A stretch of 64,000 nucleotides of DNA from Entomortierella parvispora (Eukaryota > Mortierellomycota > Mortierellomycetes > Mortierellales > Mortierellaceae): positions 248,001 through 312,000 of the forward strand of contig OY752143.1 in assembly GCA_963573315.1 (NCBI GenBank). Reading direction: 5' to 3'. Below, piece after piece: positions 11,937 to 22,877 of this stretch. Below the pieces are notes generated by a model. It was not told where the DNA came from. It did not search any database and worked only from the letters and a program-made list of their open reading frames with translations. Positions within the stretch are counted from its first letter, which is position 1, and every line of letters starts with the position of its first letter. Both the position numbers and the translations under genes were made by a program.

Positions 11937-14900
11937 ATGGACTTTGTTACTTACCAATTCGAATCTTCCGCGCAGTTTTATGCCGGTAATTACTCCTATG
12001 AACTCGTCTCTTATTTGATCCTCTTCTGTGCATCCTGCGGAGGCACTTTCTCTGCATTCCCCGATGGAGTCAACGACTGACCCATTCTTATTCCTTCCCT
12101 CTTTCACCGAGTAGAACTAAGCGACCTGCTGGAAGAAGGTGGATTCCATGACAATCCAGAATCCCAAGTCAACACCTTCATCTCGTTGATCGTCCAGTAT
12201 CAAGGTACAGAAGCAAAAAGAGAAAACAGACAACAGAAAAAGCAGTAGAAGGGTTGCCAGAACATTTTTTTTTAGGATCGCAGCTTTATTTAAAAGGAGG
12301 GCCGAGAGACAACAAAAATGCGCCCGCCTGGCCGTTGTTGTGCTTGTGTGCTTGCCAGACTTGCACCCCCTAGCCTTTTTTTTCTTCCTCTTGACATGCG
12401 AAGGGTGGCTGACCCGTGGATCTCCCTTTTCGTTGGTGCGCATGTTTCTGACCATCTATTGCCTTTTAATTTTTGAACGAATTGCAGACGAGTTCCTGGA
12501 CGGCACCTCTGGACAGGATCTCGCTCACTGTTGCTACCGCCTCTTTGATTCGGATCTGTTTCTAAACAACACTTTGAGCATCACTACCTCGATAATTGAC
12601 CGGGCTATACAGGTAATACCTTTGTCCTTGTTTTTGTAGTAAGACGCTCGTCCGTACCAACAGGAGCAATGCACGTAATACCTTGGGAACAGTCAGGAGG
12701 AAGAGCGAGCAAAAGCGAGAATCAAGTCAAGAGTCTTGTTTCCGATAACGCACACGCAAAGAGACCTTCCCTCCCAGCTCGTCCCTCCCTCCCTGTTCGT
12801 CCTTGTCTCTGTGCGACAGCTGCACCGAAGAAGTCGAAATCGATTTTAGATTTCTTGCTCGCGCCCGCTCCCACGGAGGATCTTCCGTGGAGGTCCTGAT
12901 GACTTCCCCAACGCACGGAACGAGAACCGAGATGTGTGATCAACACTCTGTTTTTTCTAGACTGGATGGAGGCGTTTGAACGGACTGGGCGATCTCTTGA
13001 CAGCATACCACAGAAATTGTGCCTTGTCCATTTCTGACTCCTCTTTGACTGACAGTCGTTGTTATCTTTGTGCCTTTCTGTCATAGAGCCCTTCCGAGCA
13101 GGACATGTGGATCACATACCACATCCTGCTTTATGCAGGCAAGGAGTTCCCCAAGGTCTATCACTGGATGCTTCGAAGTGAATATTTTGCAAAACTCAAG
13201 TACCAGATCTTTCAATTTGAAGGTACGTATTATTGACGCTGGACCTTGATGATGATAGCTTCTCGTATTCACTTTTTTTATTTATTTATATGGTGTAGCG
13301 TCCAAGATGCAGACATTGGCCATCAACATCATGTTTGAAATCTGCAGAGTCCAATCCCTGAAACCGTGCGACCTGGGTAATTATATTGAAAGAAGCTGTG
13401 GCGCTAGTGTCTTGTCAGCTGAACCCAATCGTCATTTCTTCCCCTTAGTCGAATATTAACGCTTGGTTTCATTTGTAATAGTTCTTATCGATGAAGACTT
13501 TTTGCACTTTTTGCTGGATCTCGTGGAGCGAACCCGGACCGACGCGGACGAACTTTTGAACTACGGCACCATCAAATTACTATTGGCCTTTAACGAGCAG
13601 TTTATGCTTCACAAGGCGGCTTGTCAAGCAACTGTGGCGGCTCGAGCCAACAGCAACGGCAGCAATGAGCGTCCTTATACCCCACCCGTCACCAAAGTTT
13701 TGCATTACAGTGGCAACCCTCTCTTGTACGCCCTTGCAGATAGACCTGGCGCCAGCACTACGTTTGGCGAGAATCTGATCTTTATGTTGAACAGAGCTGG
13801 TAAGGAGGACCAGTTTTCAGCGCCGAAGAGCTATTGAAACATTTGCCTAACCATATTTTATTTTTGGATCTTTAGAGGAATCATCGTTACAAATGCTCAT
13901 CCTTAAGCTTCTGTACCTGCTCTTGACGTCGACATTGTCTTCACTCCAAGGATTCTTTTATACCAACGATCTCCAAGTCCTTGTTGATGTGGTAATCCGA
14001 GAGCTTTGGGACCTCCCTGAGGAAGAAGAGTCCTTACGACACGCGTACTTGCGTGTCATGGGCCCGTTACTCACCAACACGACCTTACGCTCCTCCTCTT
14101 ACAAACGGACCGAGATCGTCCGACTCCTGGATGAGTTGGGAGGAGGCAATCTGAATAGAGAACTCAGAAACCTTCTTCGAGAACGGGAGGCAAAAGAGAG
14201 GTTCTTGGAGCAATCCAGGCATTTGAACGCCAAAATCACCTACCGGGATCGACAAAGCAGCCATTCCCCCCTCCTTCTTGCGAGTCGGAATCATAGTAAC
14301 GGATCCTCTTCGTCGCCGTCCTCATCACCATCCATAACTTATGCCACAACATTGAGCTCAACAACCTCGGCATCAGCGGCGCATCAGGCTGCAGCAGCTC
14401 AGGCGGCGTTGGCAGCCAAGAGCAGAGTTGACTCTGGATCTTCAGCCGGCTTTTCGTTCCCCAGCTCGGCTGGAATGGCGACGAACAGCAATAGCAGCGG
14501 CAACGGTATTGGCCTCAATGTCGGTGATTATCTTACCCCTGGAATTGATGGACGATGGACAATGACACCCTCAGCCTGCCCGAGTCCAGTTCTGGTGGCG
14601 GAGACAGTGAAGAAAGAAAAGCTCAAGAAAATGGGAAATGGGGTGGGCACGTCTAGTCTTCGATATGGATATGGTGAGCAGCAATTACAGCATCAACCAT
14701 CCCAGGAAAGAGAAGATGGAGACTCGACGGGGTTCACGCCACCAGTCAATAGCAGCGGTGCCGGTGCCTTACTTGTGCACATCACGACACCTTCTGGCAT
14801 TGAGCCACCGATTCGACGGGACTCTCAGCCAAGACCGGCGAGTCCGACGACATTGAGACTTGTGGAGCGGGTGCTTCGAGAGTGGCTCGTTACCTGTGAT

Positions 14901-15179
14901 GGTGACCAGAATGGATCGAGAGAACTTCCCTTGTTATCTTCTCTGTCACTTCAAGAGGACGATACTCGCCATAACAACAATACCAACAATACCAACAATA
15001 CCAACTTCAACACTGGCAGCACGTCGTTTTCTCCTTCAGCAAACGGCCTAATCGCGACCTCGCCTACCTCTATGAATTCTACTTCGCCTCTGGGACGAAC
15101 GAACTCTGACCCCGATGTCTGTGAACAAAGTAGTAGTAATGTGACCGTTCAAAGGATTGCAATCCCCGTAGCACATTAA
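11937..15179 (+). CDS. LDB17: Ldb17/SPIN90 (Dip1) family Arp2/3 activator
   Basis: Seven exons: 11937-11985, 12115-12204, 12488-12612, 13087-13222, 13299-13376, 13482-13799, 13876-15179; phases 1,1,0,1,1,1; 699 aa. The first ~390 residues are the all-helical SPIN90/Ldb17 leucine-rich domain. Its signature is [20 protein letters not shown] followed by [17 protein letters not shown], as in yeast Ldb17 and animal SPIN90. These proteins bind Arp2/3 and trigger linear seed filaments at endocytic actin patches. A basic helical stretch ([20 protein letters not shown]) follows. The last ~270 residues are disordered, Ser/Ala/Asn-rich and Pro-containing, fitting the SH3-binding tail of the yeast protein. 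The stop is only 62 nt from the stop of the convergent methyltransferase, so the 3' untranslated regions very likely overlap. Confidence 0.88.
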
Positions 15180-15241
15180 ATATTTGCTTTGAAAATAACG
15201 GAAAAAAATACAGGAATATTGTGCTATTAATGATATGTTTT

Positions 15242-16461
15242 TCAGTAACTAATCTGCATCATCATTAGAGTTGTAAGAGTGTCGTCCACGCCAGTCAGGA
15301 TGTCCTCGTCTCGACGCTTCTTTGCAACAAAGACGTACATGTCCTGTTCTCGTCCAAAGATCCCCGATTGTTCCTCATTATCATCGCTCTCATTGTCCAT
15401 CTCACCGTCTTGCTTTTTTGGATCGGACGCGCTTGTGTTCTTTGCCTTTTCGATCCGTACAGCCTCCATCTCAAAGAATCGTCCAAACTGCTCCCAGAAT
15501 GGCGACTCTTTCGCATGTTCACGATCCTTGTACCCAAAGATGATCCTGGTATCCATATCCGTGATTTCTCTGAGAGTTTGCAATAAGGGTGGATATAATT
15601 GAGGAAAATAGACCAAATCGCATGCCAAGATGTAATCCACTCGACCTTGGGACAAGATCTTGGCGGCATGGGCCGAGTCACCCCAAGCCAGGGGTTCGAC
15701 ATTGAGATTGGCACATGCTGGCTTGGGTTCTGATACAGGTTCTGATGGTCCTGAAGGGATCAATGACATTGTGGCCGCGGGGGCTGATACATCGCCCTTT
15801 AGCCTCCAGTCCTGGGTATCTCGCACATTCTTTTCTAGCAACGGAATGACCTCTTCCAGATCTGTCAACACCAAAGTTGCCGATGAGTTTAGCCTCTTTG
15901 CAAGAGCAATCCCGACAAGACCCGTTCCAGCTCCAAGTTCAACAATCCTGATGGGTTTTAGAGAGGGTTTTTCTACCACATGAGGAAAAACAAATAATAA
16001 ATGAATCAAAAGTCTTTGTAAGTACGAGAAAGAAGGGGGGAGGGGGAAAATTTCTCTCGCAACTCCTGGATTTTCAGCTGTTTCAGTTACCTTTTGCTAC
16101 CGAGGTCGTTGTTGAGCTTAAAAAGTACTCGGGGGGTATCGGACATTTCGGTGTGAATGTGAATTGTTCTGATGGACTACGCAGGAAGGCATTAAGAACA
16201 TAGGTACTAGAAGTTGAAGGGAGTAAATCGATGTTTAATTCTACTGGCATTTGTAATCTCCATGTGTCACATCCCTTTTTTAAAAAAAAAACTCTTGTCA
16301 AACCTTTCCCAGATTCGTCCAGCGATTCCAAAGGAAGAAATGTCCTGCATTGTAGTAACCATGGACATGAGATCATCCTCATCTGGAGTCACGGAAAATG
16401 CGAACCCCTCAGGTGGGCCTCCGGAGACGTGAATGTCAAGTTCCTTTGGATGATTGGTCAT
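15242..16461 (-). CDS. METTL21-like protein lysine methyltransferase
   Basis: Three exons: 16461-16304, 16257-16091, 15972-15242; phases 2 and 1; 351 aa. Class I SAM-dependent methyltransferase motifs are present: VELGAGTGLVGIALAKRL (SAM-binding motif I), LTDLEEVIPLLEKNV, LAWGDS, and CDLVYFPQLYPPLL in place of the (D/E)xx(Y/F) substrate motif. This order is typical of family-16 enzymes that methylate lysines on chaperones or elongation factors. The exact target cannot be told. The N-terminal AGRIWE also fits the family. A C-terminal extension is acidic (NESDDNEEQSGIFG) before the final strand, MYVFVAKK. The first intron is only 46 nt with a weak GTTTGA donor, so that junction is the least certain. 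The start codon lies 325 bp from the divergent Crinkler gene. Confidence 0.85.
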
Positions 16462-16785
16462 TATGATGGAGGTAGAAAGGCAGGGATCTTTACGTATATA
16501 TATATGATATGAAATATGAAATGTATGACGTCACAGAATTGCAAAGCATGGCCGCCCCCTAGAGCGATTCTTCCTCTCTTTAGCTTTGCCACCGTTCCTC
16601 TCTTCGCTTTGCCACCGCTCCTCTCTTCAGTTTTGCCACCGCACCCACGCCTTTCATCGCCTTTTGCTGTTATACCCCTTGTCTTGGCATCATCATCCTT
16701 TCTTTCATTATACCCCTTCTCTCCTTTCAAACATCACCTTCTTCCTCAAACTTCACTGCTCTCTCTTCCCATGCTTCGCAACATA
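16462..16785. promoter_or_regulatory. compact divergent promoter with three direct repeats
   Basis: This 324-bp spacer drives the methyltransferase (-) and the Crinkler gene (+). Positions 16576-16646 hold three imperfect 23-24-nt copies of a unit with core TTTGCCACCG. An 11-nt TTATACCCCTT is repeated near 16671 and 16708. The rest, up to the ATG at 16786, is pyrimidine-rich leader. Confidence 0.55.
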
Positions 16786-19700
16786 ATGGCCAACACCTTG
16801 ACTCTGTTTTGCCTTGTTGATGGAGAATGGACACCCTTCCCCGTCGAGATTGAGTCCACCAAGACAGTCGGCGGCCTCAAGGAAGCCATTAAAATCAAGA
16901 AAACACCCCGCTTCGATGATATCGCTGCCGATGAACTCGTTCTGTGGCGCGTTTCAATTAAAGATGACGGTGACGACGACCTTCCCATTGTTCTCGACTT
17001 TCAGCCTGAAAAGACCAAGCTCAGGGCGACAGCAAAGCTTTCCAAAGTCTTTGATACCGAATTGCCCGAGGACACTATTCACATCATAGTCCAACGACCA
17101 CCATCAGGTGATGTCACGCTTTTGCTTTCAATCAACATGTGTGGGTTTGCTTCATCGTTCTAACTGCAGCGCACACCTTTTTGTCCGTCATAGTTCAAAC
17201 CCCTATCACTGTCCCTGTCGGGGTCCGTGCTCGCAGCTCCACTCCCTTCTCGGATGATTCTCGTCCTAGCACGCCGTTGTCTGGTGAGGACCGTGTAATG
17301 ACGTCGCATTCATTTCCGCTAGAAGGATCATCTGTTGCTAATACGTCTTTTTGTAAATGCACTTAGGGGACCTCCGTGCTGACCTTAAGAAGATCACAGA
17401 CAAGTTCTTTGCTCCACAATCACGAACCGCCAACTTTCTTGACTCGTTCGTGAGAGGCAAGGGTGAGCTTCCAGTCACTACAGGGCCTATCCGAGGATTA
17501 CCGAGAGCATGGCGACGTACTTTCGGAGTCCCTCCTAGATCTCGTCCTAACTTGTTGTTCATGGATCTTCCCAAGCCTTCGGCACCTGATTCTATATCCA
17601 GGAATCTTGCGTCAACATATATCTTGGACATGGTGAAAGAAAATAACAGGCCTCTTATTCCTGGTAAGCCACATCAATTCTTTTGTCAATTCTCTATTTA
17701 ATACTCAAGTGTGTCTCCTCTCTAACTGTTGCTTCGTTTTACACTTAGTCTTCGGCGTTTCCGGGTGCGGCAAAACTCGAGCTGCACTTGAACTTCTGTC
17801 ACAGCACTGGGGCTTCTATTTTAATGCATCGAGCGACGACTGGGGCTCATCAGATATGATGACGCTTCACTCTACTGTCCAAATGTACTTGAAAGGTACC
17901 CGAGAGTCCCCATCAACCGACCGACAAGTCAACAATGTCTTCGCTAGAATGACAACATTACTGCTCTTTCTCTCTCGACTTCTCATCTTCAAATACTGCT
18001 TGAACGTTCCCAACAGCAGCGACACGTTTACAAGTGCAAGGTGGACTCTCCTTCAAGTGTGCCCACATGTATTTTTCAAGGATGTTTTCAACAGCCTATT
18101 TCGACAGCTTCTCAACCTTCGACATCACCGTGAAATCGACCTCTCTGATTTGGTCCGCAACCAATTTGAGGACATAAAACACTATATTATCAAACATGGA
18201 GGCCTTCCAAAAATTAAGGAGGACACTAGACTTCTTGTTGTCCACGATGAAGCCCAGTTTCTTGGAGACGAATTCAGCGGAGACTTCCAGTCTATGTCTT
18301 CTTCAGACGAATCACCGCGACCTCTCTTAAGTCCGATCCTACACGCATTTCGAGATGTCGGTGGAGATGACCTTACGCTCATAACATGCGGTACCGGATT
18401 ATCAATTAACACTCTTTACTGGGTCCAGAGTTCCGGCTCAGGCCTGAAGGACAGCTCTACCAATTTTGAGGTACGTGATTAGCAGAACATTCATACCAAA
18501 TGAACAGGATTGCTTAAAATATATTCATCTACAATTGGAACGTTTCATAACTAATAGTATTATATCTTCTCATCTTCTATCCAAAACTAGTACATCGAAT
18601 TCCCCGGCTGGACTGATCAAGAGTCAATTAAGGCGTACGTAACGCAGATACAGGGATGCCTGCTGGATCAGGAGTCGAGAAAGGTTTTTCTCGAAAGTCT
18701 TCCACAAGGAGCAATCGCTTTGATGCACGAAAAGCTCGTAGGGCGCTTTAGGCCGATTGCGGTCGCGATCGAGAAAACTATCGAGGGTAAACACGGTCCA
18801 TGGGAGCTTGCTATTAAGGATACCGAGGACAGGTTGGTACTCTGGGAGCATCGGGATATAAAAGGAAATCTCTGCTATGAGCTCGAACGACTTGATTCGA
18901 GGTGCAGAAAGCACTCTGAAAAGCTTGTCAATTCTATCGACCGTATCCTACTCCCCGCCTTCTACGAGTACTGTCTCTTCGGTAAAGCCAAGATTTTCGT
19001 CAATCAAGCAGAGCCGCAGCTGGTTGAATCCGCCTTGGGTCGCATCAAAATACTTCAAGGACAAGTCTACACCGCTGTAGACGAACCTTATGTCACTAAG
19101 GCAGTGGCGAACTACCTCAGAGCAGTTGACCCATACTTCAGGAAGAAGCTCATGCGGGATATGGAGTCATCATCCCCTCAAAACCAAGGGATGCTTTACG
19201 AACCGCTCATGATGGCCTACATCTACGAAGCACTCATGGCACAAGACTTGTCCAAGTGGTCACATCAGCCCCCAGTCCCGGAAATGTGTGATGGTCTCGT
19301 CGGCAAAACGGAAATCTTGGGCTGGAAGGAATCTGGATTCGAACACGGCATCAAAGATATGAATATGGATGACTTCCTGAATGCACACATCTTTCACCAA
19401 TCAACATGGAACGGCAAGGCTATCCCTGCATTCTTGTTCCCCAAACCCAAACCATCCGGACCAGACATGGTTTTCTGCATCAGGGTCGACGCTGCAAGAG
19501 TTTTCCCCGTCTTCATCCAGGTTTGTATTCATGAACTTGATGTCCGTCCCCCTCCTCCTCCTCCGCCTCCTCCCTTTCCAAATGGACTCGGCAGCGACAA
19601 GCTCCGCTCTCCTAACAATATGTTAAGGGATGACGTCTTCTGTCAGACTCGATCGCATCTTTGGCTCTCACTAACACAATTTTTTGTTTCCTTGTACATG

Positions 19701-20105
19701 TTGTAGTTCAAGCTAGAGCAGAACTCTGCGACTTTTTCGGATGTCGACTGGGAAGATGCACTCAGCACGGTTTCGGAAGCCAAGATCAAGAGACACGCAG
19801 GGAATTTCTCCAAGTATTGCCCTGAGAAGACCTTTATCAGCATGATTGTTGCTTACCCCGCCAAATGGACATGCGATCTGCCTGTGCTACAAAAGACTCT
19901 GAACAATACCAGCGCTAATAACGACGCCAACAACGACGCCAACAGCAACGACCTGAAGCAAGTTGTTATTAATATCAATGATAGCAATTTCCGAAATATC
20001 TTTCCCCCAGCACTCGTTGAGTTTATTGATAGACTCAAGGACTCGGGAAAGCGTCGTATCAGAGAAGACGACGATGACGATCGACCTAAAAAACAGAAGG
20101 CTTAA
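16786..20105 (+). CDS. Crinkler (CRN) family protein: ubiquitin-like header, P-loop NTPase, putative PD-(D/E)xK nuclease
   Basis: Six exons: 16786-17107, 17194-17283, 17367-17663, 17749-18470, 18591-19520, 19707-20105; phases 1,1,1,0,0; 919 aa. Residues 1-107 are the CRN header: LTLFCLVDGE at the start, KTVGGLKEAIK, LVLWRVSI, and an end IHIIVQRPP equivalent to the HVLVxxP that closes oomycete headers. After a linker comes a P-loop: GVSGCGKT at 239-246 and a Walker-B-like LLVVHDEAQ with D403/E404, then a helical region. Near the C-terminus E681, D769 and Q787-F-K789 fit a restriction-nuclease fold with QxK in place of ExK. A basic tail (KRRIRE...RPKKQK) resembles a bipartite nuclear signal. 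There is no signal peptide. The header-NTPase-nuclease order matches a described CRN class thought to come from mobile elements. An ATG at 16771 is an alternative start; 16786 has A at -3 and G at +4. Confidence 0.88.
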
Positions 20106-20338
20106 CATGGTATGTAACCAACATGATTGAATTACGTCACCAAAATGTCGAAATCATGTCCCTTCCGCCGATGTCGCCGAGCCTATTGCATGTAGACGGA
20201 TAACGCGTTGATATCAAGGATATCATGTTATACCACCTTCTTGGAAGTTCACAGCATGGACTTTCCCTGTGGGGCATTATCATGACTGGTACAAGTCATC
20301 GTTGTCATTGTCATAGTTTCAGCTAGTTGGCGGCGCTT

Positions 20339-20344
20339 TTTATT
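20339..20344 (-). terminator. AATAAA polyadenylation signal of the homeodomain gene
   Basis: On the minus strand AATAAA lies 15 nt beyond the stop of the TALE homeodomain gene. The Crinkler gene ends at 20105 on the other strand, so the pair is convergent with a 253-bp spacer that holds nothing else recognisable. Confidence 0.45.
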
Positions 20345-20358
20345 GCAATTAAAGCATT

Positions 20359-20958
20359 CTACGAGTTCATGTGTCTCCTGCGGTAGTTCGTGAACCATGT
20401 ATTCAGTTGTCGTTCAGTGATGGATGCTTGTTGGCACAGTTGGACTTTCTCTGCTTTAGTGGGAAAGGGATGGGCAGTGTGACTCTCAGCCCATTTTCGA
20501 AGAATGTCAGTGTAGCTGTTCTTCAGCTCTCTTCTGGCCAGCCTATCGTCCTTGACCTTAGGGGTGTTCTCCTGGACATAGTGTACCTGAGGCGCCAGAG
20601 ACAGGACATTGTTGACAGTTCTCGTGGTGCCTTGTAGACCCGAAATTCGTTGCAAACATCTGTCCCTGTGTTCGTTTCTAACGATCTTTGCTCCCCGAAG
20701 GAGTAAAAAATTGCCCTGGTCAAAGAGGTGGACCGCTTCTTCCTGCATTTCTTCATACATGGCAAGAAATCTCCTCCGGTTAGATAGGACCTCTGTGATC
20801 GTAGGTGCTTGGCCGGCGTCGTTAAAAAGCTGGTGTAGCGTAGTTGCATACGGATATAGAGGCGAATTTGAGAAAGACTCAATATTCGGAAGTCGATACT
20901 CGTCCTTTTGTGCCTGTCTCATAATGTTGGTCGAGGGTTTGCGAGAGGGGAAGAGCAT
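20359..20958 (-). CDS. TALE-type homeodomain transcription factor, 199 aa
   Basis: Single exon. The last ~60 residues (about 140-198) are a homeodomain: ELKNSYTDILRKWAESHT (helix 1), HPFPTKAEKVQLC (the three-residue TALE loop and helix 2), then ITERQLNTWFTNYRRRH, the recognition helix with the invariant WF-x-N-x-R (W188, F189, N191). It should bind DNA in the nucleus. Residues 1-135 show no known domain but contain helical stretches (RRRFLAMYEEMQEEAVHLFDQGN). The start at 20958 is the first ATG giving a soluble protein; the open frame extends upstream through a hydrophobic segment that I treat as leader. It lies 195 bp downstream of the cysteine-rich gene on the same strand. Fungal TALE proteins include mating-type factors, but nothing here supports a mating locus. 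Confidence 0.85.
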   Translation of the reverse strand: MLFPSRKPSTNIMRQAQKDEYRLPNIESFSNSPLYPYATTLHQLFNDAGQAPTITEVLSNRRRFLAMYEEMQEEAVHLFDQGNFLLLRGAKIVRNEHRDRCLQRISGLQGTTRTVNNVLSLAPQVHYVQENTPKVKDDRLARRELKNSYTDILRKWAESHTAHPFPTKAEKVQLCQQASITERQLNTWFTNYRRRHMNS

Positions 20959-21152
20959 GGTGTCAAAGTGAGTTAGCAAATGTGTTTGGAACAGAAACAA
21001 GAGACAGTGGGCCTTCAGAGACAAGGCCAAGACACAACCTCTGACAATATGAGACTGCACGGTGTTGATCACTGACAGGACCCTGCGTCTGCGTGCGATA
21101 ACCCAGAAATCATCACGAGAACAAACACTCGCATCACCAAGGAGTTTATTTT

Positions 21153-22877
21153 TCAAGTAGCATTTGTTGTAGAAGGAAGGTTGGTGACGGACATTGACCA
21201 ATGGCGGCGATGCGGCGGCGAACGCGCGTTACTTGCAGTGCTGTGGAACAAGGGGAGTTTCAGCGCACGCAGGACCGCAGCCCTGAAGGTTTTCTTCTCT
21301 CGATCCCCTGGACCATCTGTCCGAGTCTCGGTCTCGGTCTCAATGGCGGTGGCCCCTCTGTCCCTGCATTCCGCGACCTTGTCCTCTTCTCCATCCTCCC
21401 CCTCTCTCTGATCTTTTCCACCGAAGGTGTGGGAGACTACTTCCTCCTCCAGAGGCCCAAGCCTCGGCGAGCTGATCCCAAGCGAAACCATGCTCTTGGA
21501 CCGGAGCTGTGGCGGCCTTTGCTTACGCGGTTGTCTCTTCGGGCTACGAAACAGCCCCTCTTTCTGTGATACCTCTGGTAGGGTGGACCCGCGGTCGCTG
21601 TTCGTGCTCTGACTCCTCCTCAGTCCTGCAGTTATTCTGGATTTTGCAGAGACTGGTCCTGAAGAATGTAATGGCGAGTGCTCGCTCGTAGTCGTGACTG
21701 AGGGCGAAATTGAAGGAGTGGCCACACCATCCATAGAAGATTCAGACAGGGATGATTGACGATTGAGCTGCTGCTGCTGCTGTTGTTGTTGTTGGGGAAA
21801 GAATTGTTTCTTGATCTTTGCACCAATCTGGTTCAAGGCCACATGGACAAATGGCAACGAAGTTGTTGGTAAGGCCGGTAAGGATTTCTGTCGATGATGA
21901 TGAGGTTGTTGACGGTGTTCATTTTGTTGTTGCTGCTGTGGTAGCTGTAGTTGTTGACTAGGATGGTTGCGGTTTTGATGAAGATCCCGAAGACAGTCTT
22001 GACAGATCCTCTGTACATAGCCGAGTCCAAAACAATCATCGCAGGCTTTTCGGCCATTGAAACAAAAGATGCATGAGGTAGAGGCCGATCCAAAAGGGTG
22101 GCTGCCCAGGGCGCACACGGGTGACGAAGGGCAGCTCTTGGAGTGGATCCGGGGGTCCACGGCCGATATCGTCGTCGAGATGGCCAGTGATCGAGGAGAA
22201 GAGGTGGTAGAGGACGAAGCCAAGAGGGGGGAGATGGGAGGAGAGATCATCGTGGCCACAGTCGTTTCCATGTCTGTCGAGGAAGTGGGGGTCAGAGTAG
22301 AAGAGGGCAGAGTCGAAGGCAATGTAATGATCGAGAGCTTGATGTCTTTGGACGGAGCTGGAGTGGAAGGCGTGGATGAGACCAGGGAGCGTTGAGGGTG
22401 ACCCGACGGTAGCGGGAGCTGATAGGATATCGAGATCGTCTTCACTGTTGCCACAGTGGCTGCTTCTGCTGCTTCTGCTGGTATGGACGCGTCATTCAAT
22501 CTCAAACTCGGGTGCGTTGACGAAACCAGCAACAACGGCACTCCTGAGCCTGCTGTAGACGAGCCCATCAAACCCACAGTCGACACTGACGCAGGAGATG
22601 GTGAAGGAAAAGAGCCAGACATTGGGGTGGAAGACAGAGGCTGCTCTTTTGATTCTTGTTCCGGGAAAGTGACCGATGATGGACATCCTTTCAGGAGCAA
22701 CGAGGACGTGGATGCATTTCGATTACGCTGATGCTGACACATTTCACAGGCTAGGGATCCATTGGTGCACTTTGGGCACTTTTCTCTTAGAAACCCACGG
22801 TTGCAGCCTTGGCCATTGTTCTTCGCGCTGCAGGGCTTGATCTGGTTGGGCTTGACAGGAGGGAACGGCAAGGACAT
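21153..22877 (-). CDS. unknown cysteine-rich protein with two zinc-knuckle-like modules, 574 aa
   Basis: Single exon; the start is the first ATG. I do not recognise the family. Residues ~16-48 hold six cysteines (C-x7-C-x8-C-x2-C-x7-C-x2-C) in a DnaJ-like CxxC arrangement. A second cluster near the middle (ASTSCIFCFNGRKACDDCFGLGYVQRICQDC) repeats the pattern with three CxxC pairs and a CxxCxGxG-like turn. Between the modules lies a Ser/Thr/Pro-rich linker. After the second comes a Gln/His-rich stretch (poly-Q near residue 365) and a basic, Ser-rich tail with KRQPRKQRPPQLRSKS that could act as a nuclear signal or a phosphorylated region. No membrane segment. Zinc binding is likely from the spacing; the role is unknown. 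Confidence 0.75.
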   Translation of the reverse strand: MSLPFPPVKPNQIKPCSAKNNGQGCNRGFLREKCPKCTNGSLACEMCQHQRNRNASTSSLLLKGCPSSVTFPEQESKEQPLSSTPMSGSFPSPSPASVSTVGLMGSSTAGSGVPLLLVSSTHPSLRLNDASIPAEAAEAATVATVKTISISYQLPLPSGHPQRSLVSSTPSTPAPSKDIKLSIITLPSTLPSSTLTPTSSTDMETTVATMISPPISPLLASSSTTSSPRSLAISTTISAVDPRIHSKSCPSSPVCALGSHPFGSASTSCIFCFNGRKACDDCFGLGYVQRICQDCLRDLHQNRNHPSQQLQLPQQQQQNEHRQQPHHHRQKSLPALPTTSLPFVHVALNQIGAKIKKQFFPQQQQQQQQQLNRQSSLSESSMDGVATPSISPSVTTTSEHSPLHSSGPVSAKSRITAGLRRSQSTNSDRGSTLPEVSQKEGLFRSPKRQPRKQRPPQLRSKSMVSLGISSPRLGPLEEEVVSHTFGGKDQREGEDGEEDKVAECRDRGATAIETETETRTDGPGDREKKTFRAAVLRALKLPLFHSTASNARSPPHRRHWSMSVTNLPSTTNAT

